Shown here piece after piece: positions 1 through 11,052 of a stretch of DNA of 64,000 nt. This DNA comes from Artocarpus heterophyllus (lineage: Eukaryota > Streptophyta > Magnoliopsida > Rosales > Moraceae). The notes under the pieces were generated by a model that was not told where the DNA came from, ran no database searches, and saw nothing but the letters and a program-made list of their open reading frames with translations. Where the stretch lies: positions 24,921,899 to 24,985,898 of the forward strand of contig CM046348.1 of NCBI GenBank assembly GCA_025403435.1, in the 5' to 3' direction. The position numbers were made by a program, and so were the translations under genes. How positions within the stretch are numbered: the first letter of the stretch is position 1; each line of letters starts with the position of its first letter.

Positions 1-3000
1 GAAGTGTTATTTAATTTAAATAAGAAACAGTCCATTCACTGGAAAAACGACGTAACGCAAGATGCGTTACATCCATGAGTTAACTTTGAGGCCTCAACTA
101 GGAAGAATTTGAAGAAAGGGATTAAAAAAAAATTGAATTGAATAAATGACACTTTTTTTTTTTTAACCAAAAAACACGTTTTTTTTGTGCAGGTAAATTG
201 TCTCAGTTTTTTTCAAAAAAAATAAGGAAAATAACTGTAGCAGGATAAGGAACCTCAATAGGATGAAAAAAAAACTAAAACCGTTTTGATCTCTAAAAAG
301 TCTTTTTTTTTTGTGTCAAAAACTGTCCAAAAAAAAAAGATCATTGACCAAAATTTTTTTTTCTAAAAAGTCATTTTTAAAAATCCCCCCAACTATCACA
401 TTTTATGTTTTTATTAGCGAGTGTTAAGATTCACAGGGGCGTGTCGTGTGTGCGCAAGGTAGTTAGATTATTGATATTGAGTTTAAAGCCCTTGGACCTT
501 CTTGACATCCATTTGCGAGAATAAGAAAAATCCTAGCTCTTTTTTTTTTTTTTTGATGATGCATAGAACAATGAAAGAAACATACCATAACAGGTTGGGG
601 AAGTGACAAGAAAGCACAATGCTGAAAATATTTATACACATTCCGTTAGAACCCAGCAACCCAATTTTATTATTTTGATACTATGTATTTTAAGAGAGAT
701 CGAGCTAGGCTTTCAATTCAGTGAGGGCATAAATAAAGATAACATTTTTAAAGCTAACATGGATGAGAAAAAAATATTTATATGAAAAAAGTTAAAATTG
801 AAAACTGAAATTTTCTAAAAAAAAAAACTGAAAACTAAAAGAAGACAATAGAAACATAAGATTACCGTGTTGTACCAGTCATTAGAAGATTTTTAAAAGA
901 ATGCAATAGGCAAAGGCAAAGTATTTATTTTTTATTTTTTATTTTTTGAGAATGAAGAAGATAGAGAGGCAAATCCAGAGGTTACAGCCGTCACAGTAGA
1001 AAAAAGGAGGACTTCAAAAGGCTATAATAAGCTAAATAATAAAAGAAAAAAGAGGGAAAATCTTGAAAATGGGATTTTGACTTTTGAATATGAGACTAAA
1101 ACTTAAATTAGATTTATTAAAATATTGCAACTTTCTTATTACGTGAAATATGCCCATCAACTTTCAAAAACAAAAAGAAGAAGATCTCCATCTCATAGCG
1201 GAAGCCCAATATTTAAGCCTAAATGCGAGTTATTGTGGGGGCACAAATACTATACAAGATATCAATCCCTAAAAAGTTGTGCAGGTTTAATTTTTTTCTT
1301 CCTTTCTTGAGTGCGGGCACGGTCCCATCTCTTTCAGTTATTGAATATCAAAACAGTACCCAATAGTTTTTGAATATTTAGTGCTCTATCTATGTGTTTT
1401 GCAACGTAAAAATTTAAACTTATTCTTTTATTAATAGAACTCAAATTAATTTTATTAAAACTATAACAAAAAACAAATAAATTTATATATATGCTTTTCT
1501 TTGATGGATTTTTTTTATCTTTTGGTTTGATTTTCAGTTATAGTTTTACAAAATTAATTTGAGGTCATCAATAAAAGGGTAAAAAAGAAATTTTACGTAA
1601 AAAAAAGACAAACTCAGAATACCAAAATAATATTTTTAAAAACTACAGTGTCCTGTTGTGATATTTTTAAAATAATATGGTACCAATATGATGTTTTTTT
1701 TAAAACATAGAATATCAAAATGATAATAACCACCCATTGATATATCGACTTTTTTTAAAAATTAAAATAACATGAAAAACAAAAATAAATGAAAATGAGT
1801 ATATTTTATTAAATGAGAATATTTTGAAAAATGTGTTAGGCTTGTTTTTGAAATTGTGTTTAGTTAATTTTTTTTAAGTATTTTTCTGAAATTGTTTGGG
1901 GTAATTTTTTGAAATTGTGTTGGATAATTTGTAGCCCCACACTCCCTTGCTCAGCCTCTACACTAAGTGACCTTGCCCCCACCCCTCGACAACGCTGCGA
2001 CAGCCCCACCCTCGATAGTGCACTAGCAGCCCAGCCCCAACCCTCGACGACGTGCCAACAGATTCGACGAACCTCACCCCTCACACCACCAATGGGGCCC
2101 TCCACAATTCAGATTGTGATTAATGGGGTGCATTTAAGGGCCATATATAGTTGAAAATGGGACGAACTCTAGCGTGGGTGAGGGGTCGTGATTGCTACGG
2201 TTGGCTGCACCAAGATTTGTTGGTGATCGACTACGGCTGAGTTGGGATGTTTCAACGACGACCTCCAGCGTGCTCTGACGACATGTGTGGGACGTAGATG
2301 GTTGGGGCTATGATGGAATCTAGCGACCAATGGCGCCGGATTTTTGGGTTGAGAGGAGATAGAGAGAGGGAGGAGGGATTGGAACTTAGAAACACCAAAA
2401 ACAAGTTTTTTTTTTTCAAAAATCTTAACTTTTTCTCATACTTTTAGAAATGTTTTCATTTTCTTTAAACCTATTTTATTAACCAAACAAATTTTTAAAG
2501 CCATTTCATTTTTTGTGTTTTTGAAAAAAAAATCTAAAAAAAAACCAAACGGGCCCAGATTTTTTTAGATTCAATGATAAAATTTGGGGAATTATACAAA
2601 ATATCATATTTGTTAAATATTTTGAAGCAAATATCAGATTTTAAAAAATTGTCAACTCCGATTACTGCCGCCTCTAGCGTGTTCATCGACAATACCCGGT
2701 CCATCGTGATCAAACATCGGTGATCTAAAAAACCCCACCGATAGTTGAGTCTAATGACGCTTGCTTAGGGAGATCAACATGGGGCTCCTTTGCCACTCGT
2801 GCGACTCTGGTGAGGGCATGACTGGCTCTTTTGCGACCCCCAGCAAAGGTGAAGATCTGCCTGCAGTTTAGCTTATGTTGTCATGCGGTTTGTTATCAAA
2901 GGACAAAAGGGGAAAATGTTATGTTATTTAGCTGCAAAGCTATGTTTTATCGTGGCGTCCTGGATCTTGCTATCTAGATGGAAATGTCTACATGGTGCAA

Positions 3001-3143
3001 GATTTCTCGCTGAAAAAACAATTAACCAACATAAGTTGTCATGTTGTTGTTAGTATCCTCATTAAAGTCGCATGTTATAGCAGTGGCTTAATTGGATCTC
3101 ATACCAAATGTGCAGGCCGACCATATTTATAGAGATAATACAG
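1..3143. other. AT-rich intergenic DNA without a convincing gene
   Basis: This stretch is dominated by poly-A and poly-T runs. Its open frames are short and low in complexity, with no recognisable domain. A GC-richer island lies at about 1,930-2,350 and is listed separately. The part from 2,640 to 2,900 is also somewhat GC-richer, but I cannot assign it to any family. Confidence 0.6.
1835..2560. mobile_element. possible MULE/MITE-like segment with GC-rich core
   Basis: A GC-rich core of about 420 bp is bordered on both sides by T-rich or A-rich sequence. The right border ends in ACCAAACGGGCCC. Its reverse complement (GGGCCCGTTTGGT) loosely resembles the left border, which reads TAGGCTTGTTTTTG. 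GC-rich cores between T-rich inverted ends are typical of Mutator-type non-autonomous elements that carry captured host sequence. The inverted match is poor and I found no convincing target duplication, so this is only a suggestion. Confidence 0.22.
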
Positions 3144-3291
3144 AGGGTGGGACGAAGAAGAAGGAAAATTATACCGAAAGGGTGGTTCTGGCGGTTTTGG
3201 AAAGGGCAACTTCTCCGAGCTCTTCAAATCCGTCGAAGAATATGAGAAGACACTTGAAGCGAAGCAAACTGCTAGCTCAGCTACTGCATGA
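3144..3291 (+). CDS. possible terminal exon of an unrecognised gene
   Basis: After the potential splice acceptor CAG at 3,141-3,143, one frame stays open for about 48 codons and ends at TGA 3,289-3,291. The peptide is hydrophilic, with a Gly/Lys patch (KGGSGGFGKGNF) followed by a Glu/Lys-rich helix-like tail (FKSVEEYEKTLEAKQ). This composition is more protein-like than that of neighbouring random frames. I do not recognise the family, and upstream exons are not evident. A competing + frame starting at 3,092 covers the same bases and ends at 3,334. The exon may be a remnant or a chance open frame. Confidence 0.3.
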
Positions 3292-3817
3292 GAGTAATTT
3301 ATGCTTTGTTACCTTATTTTCGTTTATACTGTAAAGGTAGTTTGTGATGCCAGTTTGGCCTAGTCTTCCTTGACATAATATAAAAGTTAGATTGTGCATA
3401 TGAACTTAATTAACAGTCGCCTTTGGTATCTAATTGTTTAAAAGAGAAGTCCAATGACTTGAATGTCAAGGTTTTTTTATGATAACAAAACGACTAGCTC
3501 ATACCACTTGAATAATTCAGAATTAACTTCAAACTGGAGGAAGCTATAATTTCAATATATATATATATAGATATATATATATATGCATAAGTTGCATCTT
3601 TGTACTTTGTGGTGTAATAGCTAAAGCAGTTAAATGGTTACGGATCGGTTAAGCTATTGTTTGCTGGTAACCAAGTCCTTGTTTTGGTCACTTGCTTATA
3701 CTCTATATTCTTACCGTAAAACTGAGGTAGACTCCTTGTGTGAACATTATTTCCGAAGAAACTCATTTTTCCCGTTTCTTTTTGCTAGTATCTTAAGCAG
3801 GGGTGAAAAACTAGAGC
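3292..3817. other. intergenic DNA before the Gypsy-1 insertion
   Basis: The stretch holds an AT dinucleotide run at about 3,558-3,584 and no recognisable gene. Its last five bases before the element (CAATG, 3,818-3,822) form the left copy of the target duplication. Confidence 0.6.
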
Positions 3818-3967
3818 CAATGTGTGACACCCGTTATTTTAACTGGAATGATTTTGTAAAATTTAATGTATAAAATGTGGCAGTTTAAAATTTTAGTTGT
3901 ATTTAAAATTACTAAATTGTTTTTAGATGTTCTATTTATTTACGAAAATGCCATTTTGACATTTTCT

Positions 3968-3975
3968 TATAAAAG
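3968..3975 (+). promoter_or_regulatory. TATA box of the Gypsy-1 5' LTR
   Basis: TATAAAAG lies 145 bp into the LTR and is conserved in the 3' LTR at 11,198-11,205. Transcription would start about 30 bp downstream, which makes the U3 short and places most of the LTR, including the dyad array, in the transcribed leader. Confidence 0.65.
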
Positions 3976-4752
3976 TCTCTGGTGCAGACATGAAGAATCC
4001 TTCCCATTTACTCCTTTGTTCACTTCTTTCAAATTTTTCAAGTGACTTACCTACCATGTCCCGAAGAAGATATATAATACCTAACATTTACATTTAATAC
4101 CTAACATTTACCTACCATGTTCCCCTCAACGATTTTCCTTCTTTTAATTTCTTCTTCTCACACGTCTCTCTCTCTATCTCCCTGCTTCTACCTTACTTCT
4201 TCCTCTCTCATTTTGACACAAAACTCAAGCAAAATTAAAGAAAAGCTCAAGCTACACTCAAGGTTTCTAAACTAATTTTCTCTCAAAAACTCTACAAACA
4301 ATCACTCACAACTAAGGATTGAAGAGGCTTGGATGTTTTTAAAGATCAAACTCTACTTTGAGCTAAGCTTTGAGGTTAGATTTCTAAAACCTTAACTTTG
4401 GTTTTAAGTTGTATTTTGGTATGAAAATTGTGAAACATGTGTTGTAGATGTTTGTAGACGTTTATACAATGTTTTGAAAATCTAAACACCTTTAGAAATT
4501 GAGTTATGATGTTTGAGTACTTTGGACTTGAAACAAGTTCTTGTATGAGTTTTGTAAAACTTGAACTTTTATGATCTAAATGTGTTTTATGTGTAAAGAT
4601 TTGAAAGAGGTGATTAATAAGTGTTTAAAACATGAAAGACTATAGGTTTTGTACATTCCTTGTGGTCTGAAAATTGATGTATTAAGTTGGATTGAGCTTT
4701 AGAGCTCAAATATCTAAGGAGTGGAGAAAACTTTGTTTTTACAAGTTTCTGG

Positions 4753-4859
4753 TGGTAGGCCGATGAACAGTACTAATGGCCGATGAACAATATCGGTAGG
4801 CCGAAGAACAATTCTTGATGAACAGTACCGACAGGCCAATGAACAATACCAGCAGGCTG
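4753..4859 (+). repeat. degenerate dyad array in the Gypsy-1 5' LTR (about 21 bp phasing)
   Basis: Six related units of the form GGTAGGCCGATGAACA follow each other. The aligned positions are spaced 20, 21, 14, 21 and 21 bp. The core TGGTAGGCCG/CGGTAGGCCG is a mutated relative of the CGGCAGGCCG dyad found in Gypsy-2 and the Copia element. It sits roughly 780 bp downstream of the TATA box, so it should be transcribed. Confidence 0.6.
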
Positions 4860-6195
4860 GCAGAGAGTCCAAAATAACAGTTTTGTTTGGTAGGCTAGAA
4901 ATAGTTGATCGAAGGCCAACCCGATAGTTTAAGCTTGACTATTCTCAATATTTTGAGGCTAGAAAATGTTCCAAAATTTACGTACTTGATATCCAAACTT
5001 TGGGAAACATAAATGTAATTATTGTGCACGTTTAGGATAACGACGTATTTGGAGCTTACGTGGCAAATTTGATTTTATAAGCTGGAAATTATCAGTGGAT
5101 ATATTGCAAAGAGATAAGGATTCTATTACTTATCTTTTGTGAGGTTTTTATGAAATTAAAAATTGATTGTTCTATTGCAAGATATATATATATATATATA
5201 TGTTGAACTGCTATTATATGAATATCACACATGAGACAATGATATAAACTCATCCTGTATTGTACAGCAAAGAATATATGAATTTAACATATGTTGTTGT
5301 AAATTGAGAAGTATGGTTAGGAATACTAACTCTATAATAATGATTGATTATAGAGGAATGATAAGATGTGAAGAGGGCGGCGGTTACATTCTTGGGCATG
5401 AATACCCTAAAAGATAAAATAAGGGGGAGACAATGACAGTCCCTTGAGTCGAAAGTCCCAGAATGCACTATACATGAATTCGACTTTGGTGAGGATCTAG
5501 GGCTTGATATCCCTTTACCGGAACACCCTTGGAATGATTGTAGGGTGGTCAAGCGTGCCTTTTTGGGTTTCGATGAGTTGAGTGATGAATACCTATGGTA
5601 ACATGGATACCTAGGAACTATGATAAATTGTAATATTTGTATCTATGTATATTTATGAAACTCGGTAATGATTAACATATGGTATCTATGGAATATGATC
5701 ATAATGAATCTCATAAATTGGATAATAATGATAACTAACTAACCATGCAAGTTTAAGTGGTAATAATAACACCTAAAAGTGAGTAATAGTTTTCCCTATT
5801 CGGCATGTCGATGCTCATCCCTCTTATATTTACATCTCTCAGGTGAAACTAAGTGCAACTTTCCTAACGAGGAATATGCCACAACACTAATGATTACGTA
5901 TTCGAGAATATTAATTTATTTGTAACTCGTCTAAATCACGTAAGACTTGTAATACCTTTGTGGTGGCTGTGTTAAGTTATATATGTGATTGAAAATTGTA
6001 CTATGGTGATGATGACTGTATTTTAATTATATGGTGCTACACTAAAACTGTGGATTGTATTTAAAGCTTATTCTTAATTTTTGTTTATTTCAAAGACCCA
6101 TGGGCAATGTTGTATAGTTTTAAATTGATAATGTGTTTAAATTTATTTTCAATTATTCAATACTGTTAACCCCCGCATAGGGTCGTTATAGATTT

Positions 6196-6207
6196 TGGTA
6201 TCAGAGC
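6196..6207 (+). other. primer-binding site of Gypsy-1
   Basis: TGGTATCAGAGC lies five bases after the 5' LTR. It is complementary to the 3' end of initiator tRNA-Met, the usual primer of plant Ty3/Gypsy and Ty1/Copia elements. Confidence 0.9.
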
Positions 6208-6339
6208 CTAGGTTTGGTTAACCTAGAGGTGTAGCACCACCCTAAAAATCAATATTTTGAAATGGTTTTAAAGTTAAGTGTTATTGTTGTCATTATTGGA
6301 TACTAATCCTGGCTAAATTTACGCAATGAGTAGAAAAAT

Positions 6340-7645
6340 ATGCCGCCAAGATGTCATTTACAATCGTCTGAGCAATCACAACCGATTGAACATGCTCAGG
6401 AAGTTGAGCAACCTGAACCAATGGAACAAGCTCAAGGAGTTGAGCAACCTAGACGAGTAGCACAGCCTCAACCAACTATATCAGAAGTGAATAATCTAGG
6501 ACAAATACTTCAAGCCTTGCAAAATGTGCAAAGACTAGTGGAGGCTCGTGATCCTGAGCAACGACATTTGACTCTACTGAAGGAGTTTATGAAGCAGAAA
6601 CCCCCTGCATTTAGTGAAGAACCTAATCCTATCATAGCGGAACAATGGCACAATCAAAAAGAAGTTGGATACCTTGAGGATCCCACAAGAGTATTAGGTT
6701 AGCTTTTCAACATATGTATTTGAAGGTAAGGCTGAAGAATGGTGAGATCCACAGAAAGATGGCTATGATGTGCCGAATCTCATATGGGAGCAGTTCAAGA
6801 CCATATTTTGCAACACTTATATTCCCCAGAGTCATAGGTAAGCGATGATGCAAGAATTCAAAAACTTGGTGCAAGAAGATATGACAATAGCTGAATATCA
6901 TGCACGATCTATAGAATTGTCTTGCTACAATCCTGAGGCTGTATCAGATCCAATGGCAAGGTGTGAGAAGTTTAGGAACAATCTAAGACTAAAAATCAAA
7001 CAAATGATAGCTGCTATCCCATCAACAGACTTTATTGAACTTGTAGTTGCGGCCCAACAGGCAAAAACAGGACTAAACAACTCCTATGGAGAATACAAGG
7101 GTTCTGGTGAACATATGAAGAAAATAAATAAAAGGAGAGGTCATAAGGGCACGTCACACAGCAAAGTGGAGTGAGTATTGGAGGCAGATCTTTAGGAGTG
7201 GTCGCTTTTAACTCTACGCTTGTCATCATTATAGACAAGTGGGACATCTGAGAAGGAATTATCCTAATTGTCCTGCACAACCATCTTTTGCACCAAGGCC
7301 ACAAGGAAGTCACTTTGGCTCCACTGTTTGGGGAGGGAGTCAAAATCGAGGAGTATCTCAGCAAAATGCACAAGCTTCCCCAAGTTTCAGTTACTCAACC
7401 ACAAGGATTCCAGCCCAATACAACTATCAACCACGGCAACAAGGTTCCAGTTTCTATCCTAACTAAAATTTTCAACTGACTCCTCAGGGTTCTGTGAATC
7501 AAAGACCATATTTCCATGGGAGGAATAATAATAATAATAATAATAATAATGCAAGTAGTAGCCAAGGGAACCAAGGGAAGAGTGATAAGGGGAAAGCACC
7601 AACTCAAGCTTATGCAGTTATGGCTACAACTGGACAAGCAAAGTA
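6340..7645 (+). pseudogene. Gypsy-1 gag relic
   Basis: The frame opens with ATG at 6,340 after a 150 bp leader. It begins with a Gln/Glu-rich repeat segment (QEVEQPEPMEQAQGVEQP) and continues into a capsid-type region (KPPAFSEEPNPIIAEQW). It is then interrupted by stops and frame changes, with a second open piece at 6,845-7,174. Around 7,210-7,255 a nucleocapsid zinc knuckle of type CX2CX4HX4C is visible as CHHYRQVGHLRRNYP. Its second and third cysteines are tyrosines, each explained by one TGT to TAT change. Gag would form the virus-like particle, but this copy cannot. Confidence 0.85.
7523..7550 (+). repeat. (AAT)n microsatellite inside gag
   Basis: About nine AAT/ATA units lie in the Asn-rich linker between the zinc knuckle and protease. 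The tract is probably an expanded Asn codon run of the original protein. Confidence 0.85.
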
Positions 7646-7654
7646 GGTTGATTA

Positions 7655-7990
7655 TTCTATTGTAGACGGTAGATTCATGTGTCTCATTCTTGGACTCATG
7701 TATTATTTGACACTGGTGCCACTCATTCATTTATATATATGTTATTTGCTTTCATACTGCAATTAAAAACTAAGACATATGGCTTATCACTAACCCTTAG
7801 TACACCAATGGGTGGAGTAGCTGAAATTTCCATAATTTGTAAATCAGTGTGTATTGTTATAGGATAACATAAGTTATCAGCTGACCTGTGTGTAATTACT
7901 ATGATGGAGTTTGATGTAATATTAGGAATGGATTGGTTAGATAGATGTCAGGTAATAGTAGATTGTCATTGAAAACGTGTCTCCTTGTTC
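7655..7990 (+). pseudogene. Gypsy-1 aspartic protease relic
   Basis: The active-site motif LFDTGATHSF is intact at about 7,703-7,732. Downstream is the flap-to-C-terminal segment ending in the family motif ILGMDWL (about 7,921-7,940). A stop follows the segment at 7,865-7,867 and the frame changes. Retrotransposon proteases of this type cleave Gag-Pol. The piece is recognisable but not translatable as one chain. Confidence 0.85.
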
Positions 7991-8149
7991 ACTAAGAATG
8001 GTCAAGTAATCGAATTTCAAGCAAGAACAAGAGCAATGATGCAGGCTCCTATGCTAAAGACTTGCATTAGAGGACAAAGGAATTTCACCAATCTTGGGAC
8101 GATCATTGCTTTAAGGGGAGAACTAAAGAGAAACGACCCATCCTCTCAC

Positions 8150-9080
8150 ACTCTTGTGCTGGACAATTTTTAGATGTTTTTCCAGGTGAATTGCCTGGAC
8201 TTATGCCTAATGGAGAAATCAAGTTTGTCATCGACTTAATTCTAGGAGCAGCGCCTGTTTCTATTGCTCCGTACCGGATAGCACCTGCTGAGAAGCTAGA
8301 ATTAAGGAAGCAGTTGGATGAACTATTGGAGAAAGGATTTATTTGACCAAGCACATCACCTTGGGGAGCTCTAGTGCTTTTTGTGAAGAAACACAACGGA
8401 TCATTGAGACTTTGTGTCGATTATCGCCAACTTAATTGACTGACTATCAAGAACAACTATCCTCTGCCCCAAATTGATGAGTTGCTTGATCAGTTGGGAG
8501 GATCTCAATGCTTTTCAAAGATTTACTTACGATCGGGATATCATCAACTGAAGATAAGGGAAGAGGATATTCCAAAGACGGCTTTCCAGACTCACTACGG
8601 CCACTTTGAATTCCTTATTATGCCTTTCGGATTAACTAATGCACCAACGGTTTTCATGGACTTAATGAACTGTGTCTTCCGACTATACTTAGATCAATTT
8701 ATCATTGTTTTCATAGATGATATCTTGGTCTATTCCGAAACCAAAGAAGACCATACTAAACATTTGAGGATCGCTTTACAAACGTTAAGGGAACACGGTC
8801 TCTATGCGAAGAGGGAAAAGTGTGACTTTTGGATGACGAAGGTCAAGTTCCTTGGACACATTGTCTCCGAAGAAGGCATCTCAGTGGACCCTTTCAAGAT
8901 TGAAGCAGTGTTAAATTGGGAACGACCAAAGAACGTGTTAGAGATCTGAAGTTTCCTCAGATTAGCTAGATACTATCGACATTTCATGGAAAACTTTTCA
9001 AAGATTGCTTCTTCACTGACAAGACTCACAAGGAAGAATGTTAAGTTCATGTAGGATGACAAATGTGAAGAAGCATTCGT
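8150..9080 (+). pseudogene. Gypsy-1 reverse transcriptase relic
   Basis: The segment runs from the pre-RT motif (FPGELPGLMPNGEI-like, about 8,175) through [32 protein letters not shown] and the catalytic FIDDILVYS (about 8,707-8,740) to the thumb region. A 155-codon stretch from 8,482 to 8,949 is open. Flanking stops include TGA where LNRLT and FIRPS are expected (CGA to TGA) and TAG in FMWDD (TGG to TAG). The polymerase Asp pair is retained, but no full-length enzyme can be made. Confidence 0.9.
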
Positions 9081-9675
9081 ATAATTGAAGCAGAGACTCA
9101 TTAGTGCACCTATGCGTATCATACCCAACAACGAGGAGCCTTACATTGTATACATCGACACCTCAGGAAATGGTTTGGGTTGTGTACTAATGCAGCATGG
9201 ATGAGTAGTTGCCTATGCCTCCTGCCAATTGAAACCCCATGAGAGAAACTATTCCACACATGATCTTGAGTTAGCTGCGGTAGTTTTTGCACTCAAGATT
9301 TGGAGATACTACCTATATGGCGCAAAGTTTGAGCTCTGTATGGATTATCAAAGTTTGAAATATTTATTCACTCAAAAAGATCTTAACCTAAGACAATGGA
9401 GATGGACTGAGTGCATGGTGGATTACGACTTTAGTATCCAATACCATCTTGGAAAAGCAAATGCAGTGACGGATGCTCTGAGTTGTAAGAATAATGAAAT
9501 CATAGCTAGTCTAGCAATGGAGGATTGGAGGCGAGCAATCACTATCGCCGATTTTAACTTGCAATATTATGAAGATGACGAAAGAGCTTTCCTATTCAAT
9601 GTGATAGCAACCCTTACATTAATCCAGCAAGTAAAACAAGAACAATGGCACAATGAAGGATTACGTATGATTTAG
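9081..9675 (+). pseudogene. Gypsy-1 RNase H relic
   Basis: The RNase H domain follows reverse transcriptase in the usual Ty3/Gypsy order. Visible motifs are the degenerate YIDTSGNGLGCVL near 9,150, the [22 protein letters not shown] helix (9,235-9,306), and [14 protein letters not shown] near 9,440-9,483. A stop (GGATGAGTAG region, about 9,200) separates the two halves. The open part spans 9,229-9,675 and its last third already belongs to the linker to integrase. Confidence 0.85.
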
Positions 9676-10540
9676 GAACAATTTCAGAATGGTGAACAAT
9701 TGGATGGATGGCAATTAAGCCAGAAGGATTCTTGTTTTACAAGGGGAAATTAGTTGTTCCAAAGGATCCTTATCTCAGGCATGCAGTGTTGGATGAGGCA
9801 CATCGTTCCAAACTTGCTATTTATCTTGGAAGCTCTAAAATGTATATGGATTTGAAACGATAATACTGCTGGAGAGGAATGAAACAAGATGTGGCAACTT
9901 TTGTCTCTAGATGCATGATGTGTCAACAGGTCAAGGTTGATCATCAAAAGCTTAGAGGTGAGCTAAGGACCCTACCTATCCCAAAATGGAAGTGGGATCA
10001 TGTGACGATGGATTTTGTAAATGGATTTCCTAAGACTCAAGTGGGGCATTGTATATCAAAACTAGTTATAATGTCTAGAAGCTATGTCAACTATATGTGG
10101 GAAAAATAGTGACATTGCATGGAGTACCAATGTCGATTGTCTCTGAAAGGGATACACGTTTTACATTGAAATTCTAGAGAGGATTGCAGAAAGCTCTAAG
10201 AACTCAACTAAATTTCAATATAGCTTTTCATCCTCAAACTGATGGACAATTTGAACGTGTTATTTAGATATTCGAGGATATGCTTCGAGCTTGTGTGTTG
10301 GACTTTGGAATCAAATGGGCTACACAGTCACCATATGTTGAGTTCACATACAATAACAGTTATCAGACCAGCATTGGAATGGCTCCATATAAGGCTTTAT
10401 ATGGTAGGCCTTGTAGATCTCCATTATGTTGGGCTGAAAAGGAAGAGCGCCTTGAACTTGGGCCTCAGTTCATCAGAGAAACAATGGACAAGATCCAGAT
10501 TATTCGCGAACGTCTAAAGACAGCTCAAAGTCGATAGAAG
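9676..10540 (+). pseudogene. Gypsy-1 integrase relic with internal deletion
   Basis: The zinc-binding HHCC domain is present (H...GSSKMYMDLKR... CMMCQQVKVDH, about 9,800-9,950), followed by WDHVTMDFVNGFPKTQ with the first catalytic Asp. About 25 codons that normally lie between this Asp and the LHGVP motif are missing. The second catalytic Asp, normally SDRDTRF, reads SERDTRF. The third catalytic residue survives in the HPQTDGQFERV segment. The enzyme would be dead even without the frameshifts and the stops at 10,107-10,109 and in the TTTAGATATTC region. Confidence 0.88.
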
Positions 10541-10546
10541 AGCTAT

Positions 10547-10996
10547 ATGGGTAAAAGGAGATGGCCTTTAGAGTTCATGGTCGGAGACTTTGTGTTTTTG
10601 AAAGTAAAACCAAAGCATGGTGTATCCCGATTTGGTGTTAAAGGAAAGTTAGCACCAAGGTATACAAGACCGTTCGAGATTGTGAAACACATTGGAACGC
10701 TGATATATCGTCTAGACCTACCACCACAATTGTCTCATGTACATAATGTGTTTCATGTATCTATGTTGAGAAAGTATGAACCCGACCCTTCATATGTGAT
10801 CATGTGGACTGATGTCCCAATTCAGAAAGATACAACCTATAAGGAAGTTCCAATTCAAATATTGGATCGTGAGGTAAAAATGTTACGTCATCGTGAAATT
10901 CCTCTGGTAAAAGTAATGTGGCAACAACATGATGTAGAGGAAGCCATATGGGAACTTAAGTCTAAGATGAGAGAAAAACATCCATATTTGTTTTAA
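10547..10996 (+). pseudogene. Gypsy-1 integrase C-terminus with chromodomain-like tail
   Basis: This open stretch of 149 codons contains the GPY/F-type module (VGDFVFLKVKPKHGVSRFG... PRYTRPFEIV), the SHVHNVFHVSMLRKY motif and a tail ending in VMWQQHDVEEAIWELKSKMR...PYLF. In chromoviruses this tail helps target integration to particular chromatin. The reading frame differs from that of the upstream integrase piece. The ATG at 10,547 is only an internal Met of the former polyprotein. Confidence 0.88.
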
Positions 10997-11037
10997 TATT
11001 GTAATTAGTTGTAGGAAATTTTGGGGACGAAATTTTT

Positions 11038-11052
11038 AAAAGAGGGGAGAGC
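11038..11052 (+). other. polypurine tract of Gypsy-1
   Basis: AAAAGAGGGGAGAGC directly precedes the 3' LTR and is the expected primer for plus-strand DNA synthesis. The upstream GGGGACGAAATTTTT is also typical of this lineage. Confidence 0.8.

Larger units (their letters stand above)
3823..6190 (+). repeat. Gypsy-1 5' LTR
   Basis: The 2,368 bp LTR begins TGTGACACC. It ends in a mutated terminus (GTTATA where the 3' LTR has GCTACA), directly before the primer-binding site. It is 100 bp longer than the 3' LTR. Part of the difference lies near the end, where the 3' copy lacks a CCGCATAGGGTCG-like stretch. A TATA box and a degenerate dyad array lie inside. Confidence 0.93.

Noticed and set aside
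1860..2154. Overlapping 81-codon ORFs on both strands in the GC-rich island
   Set aside because: Low-complexity Pro/Ser/Thr or Gly/Val composition, no domain, and full overlap of two strands suggest GC-rich chance frames.
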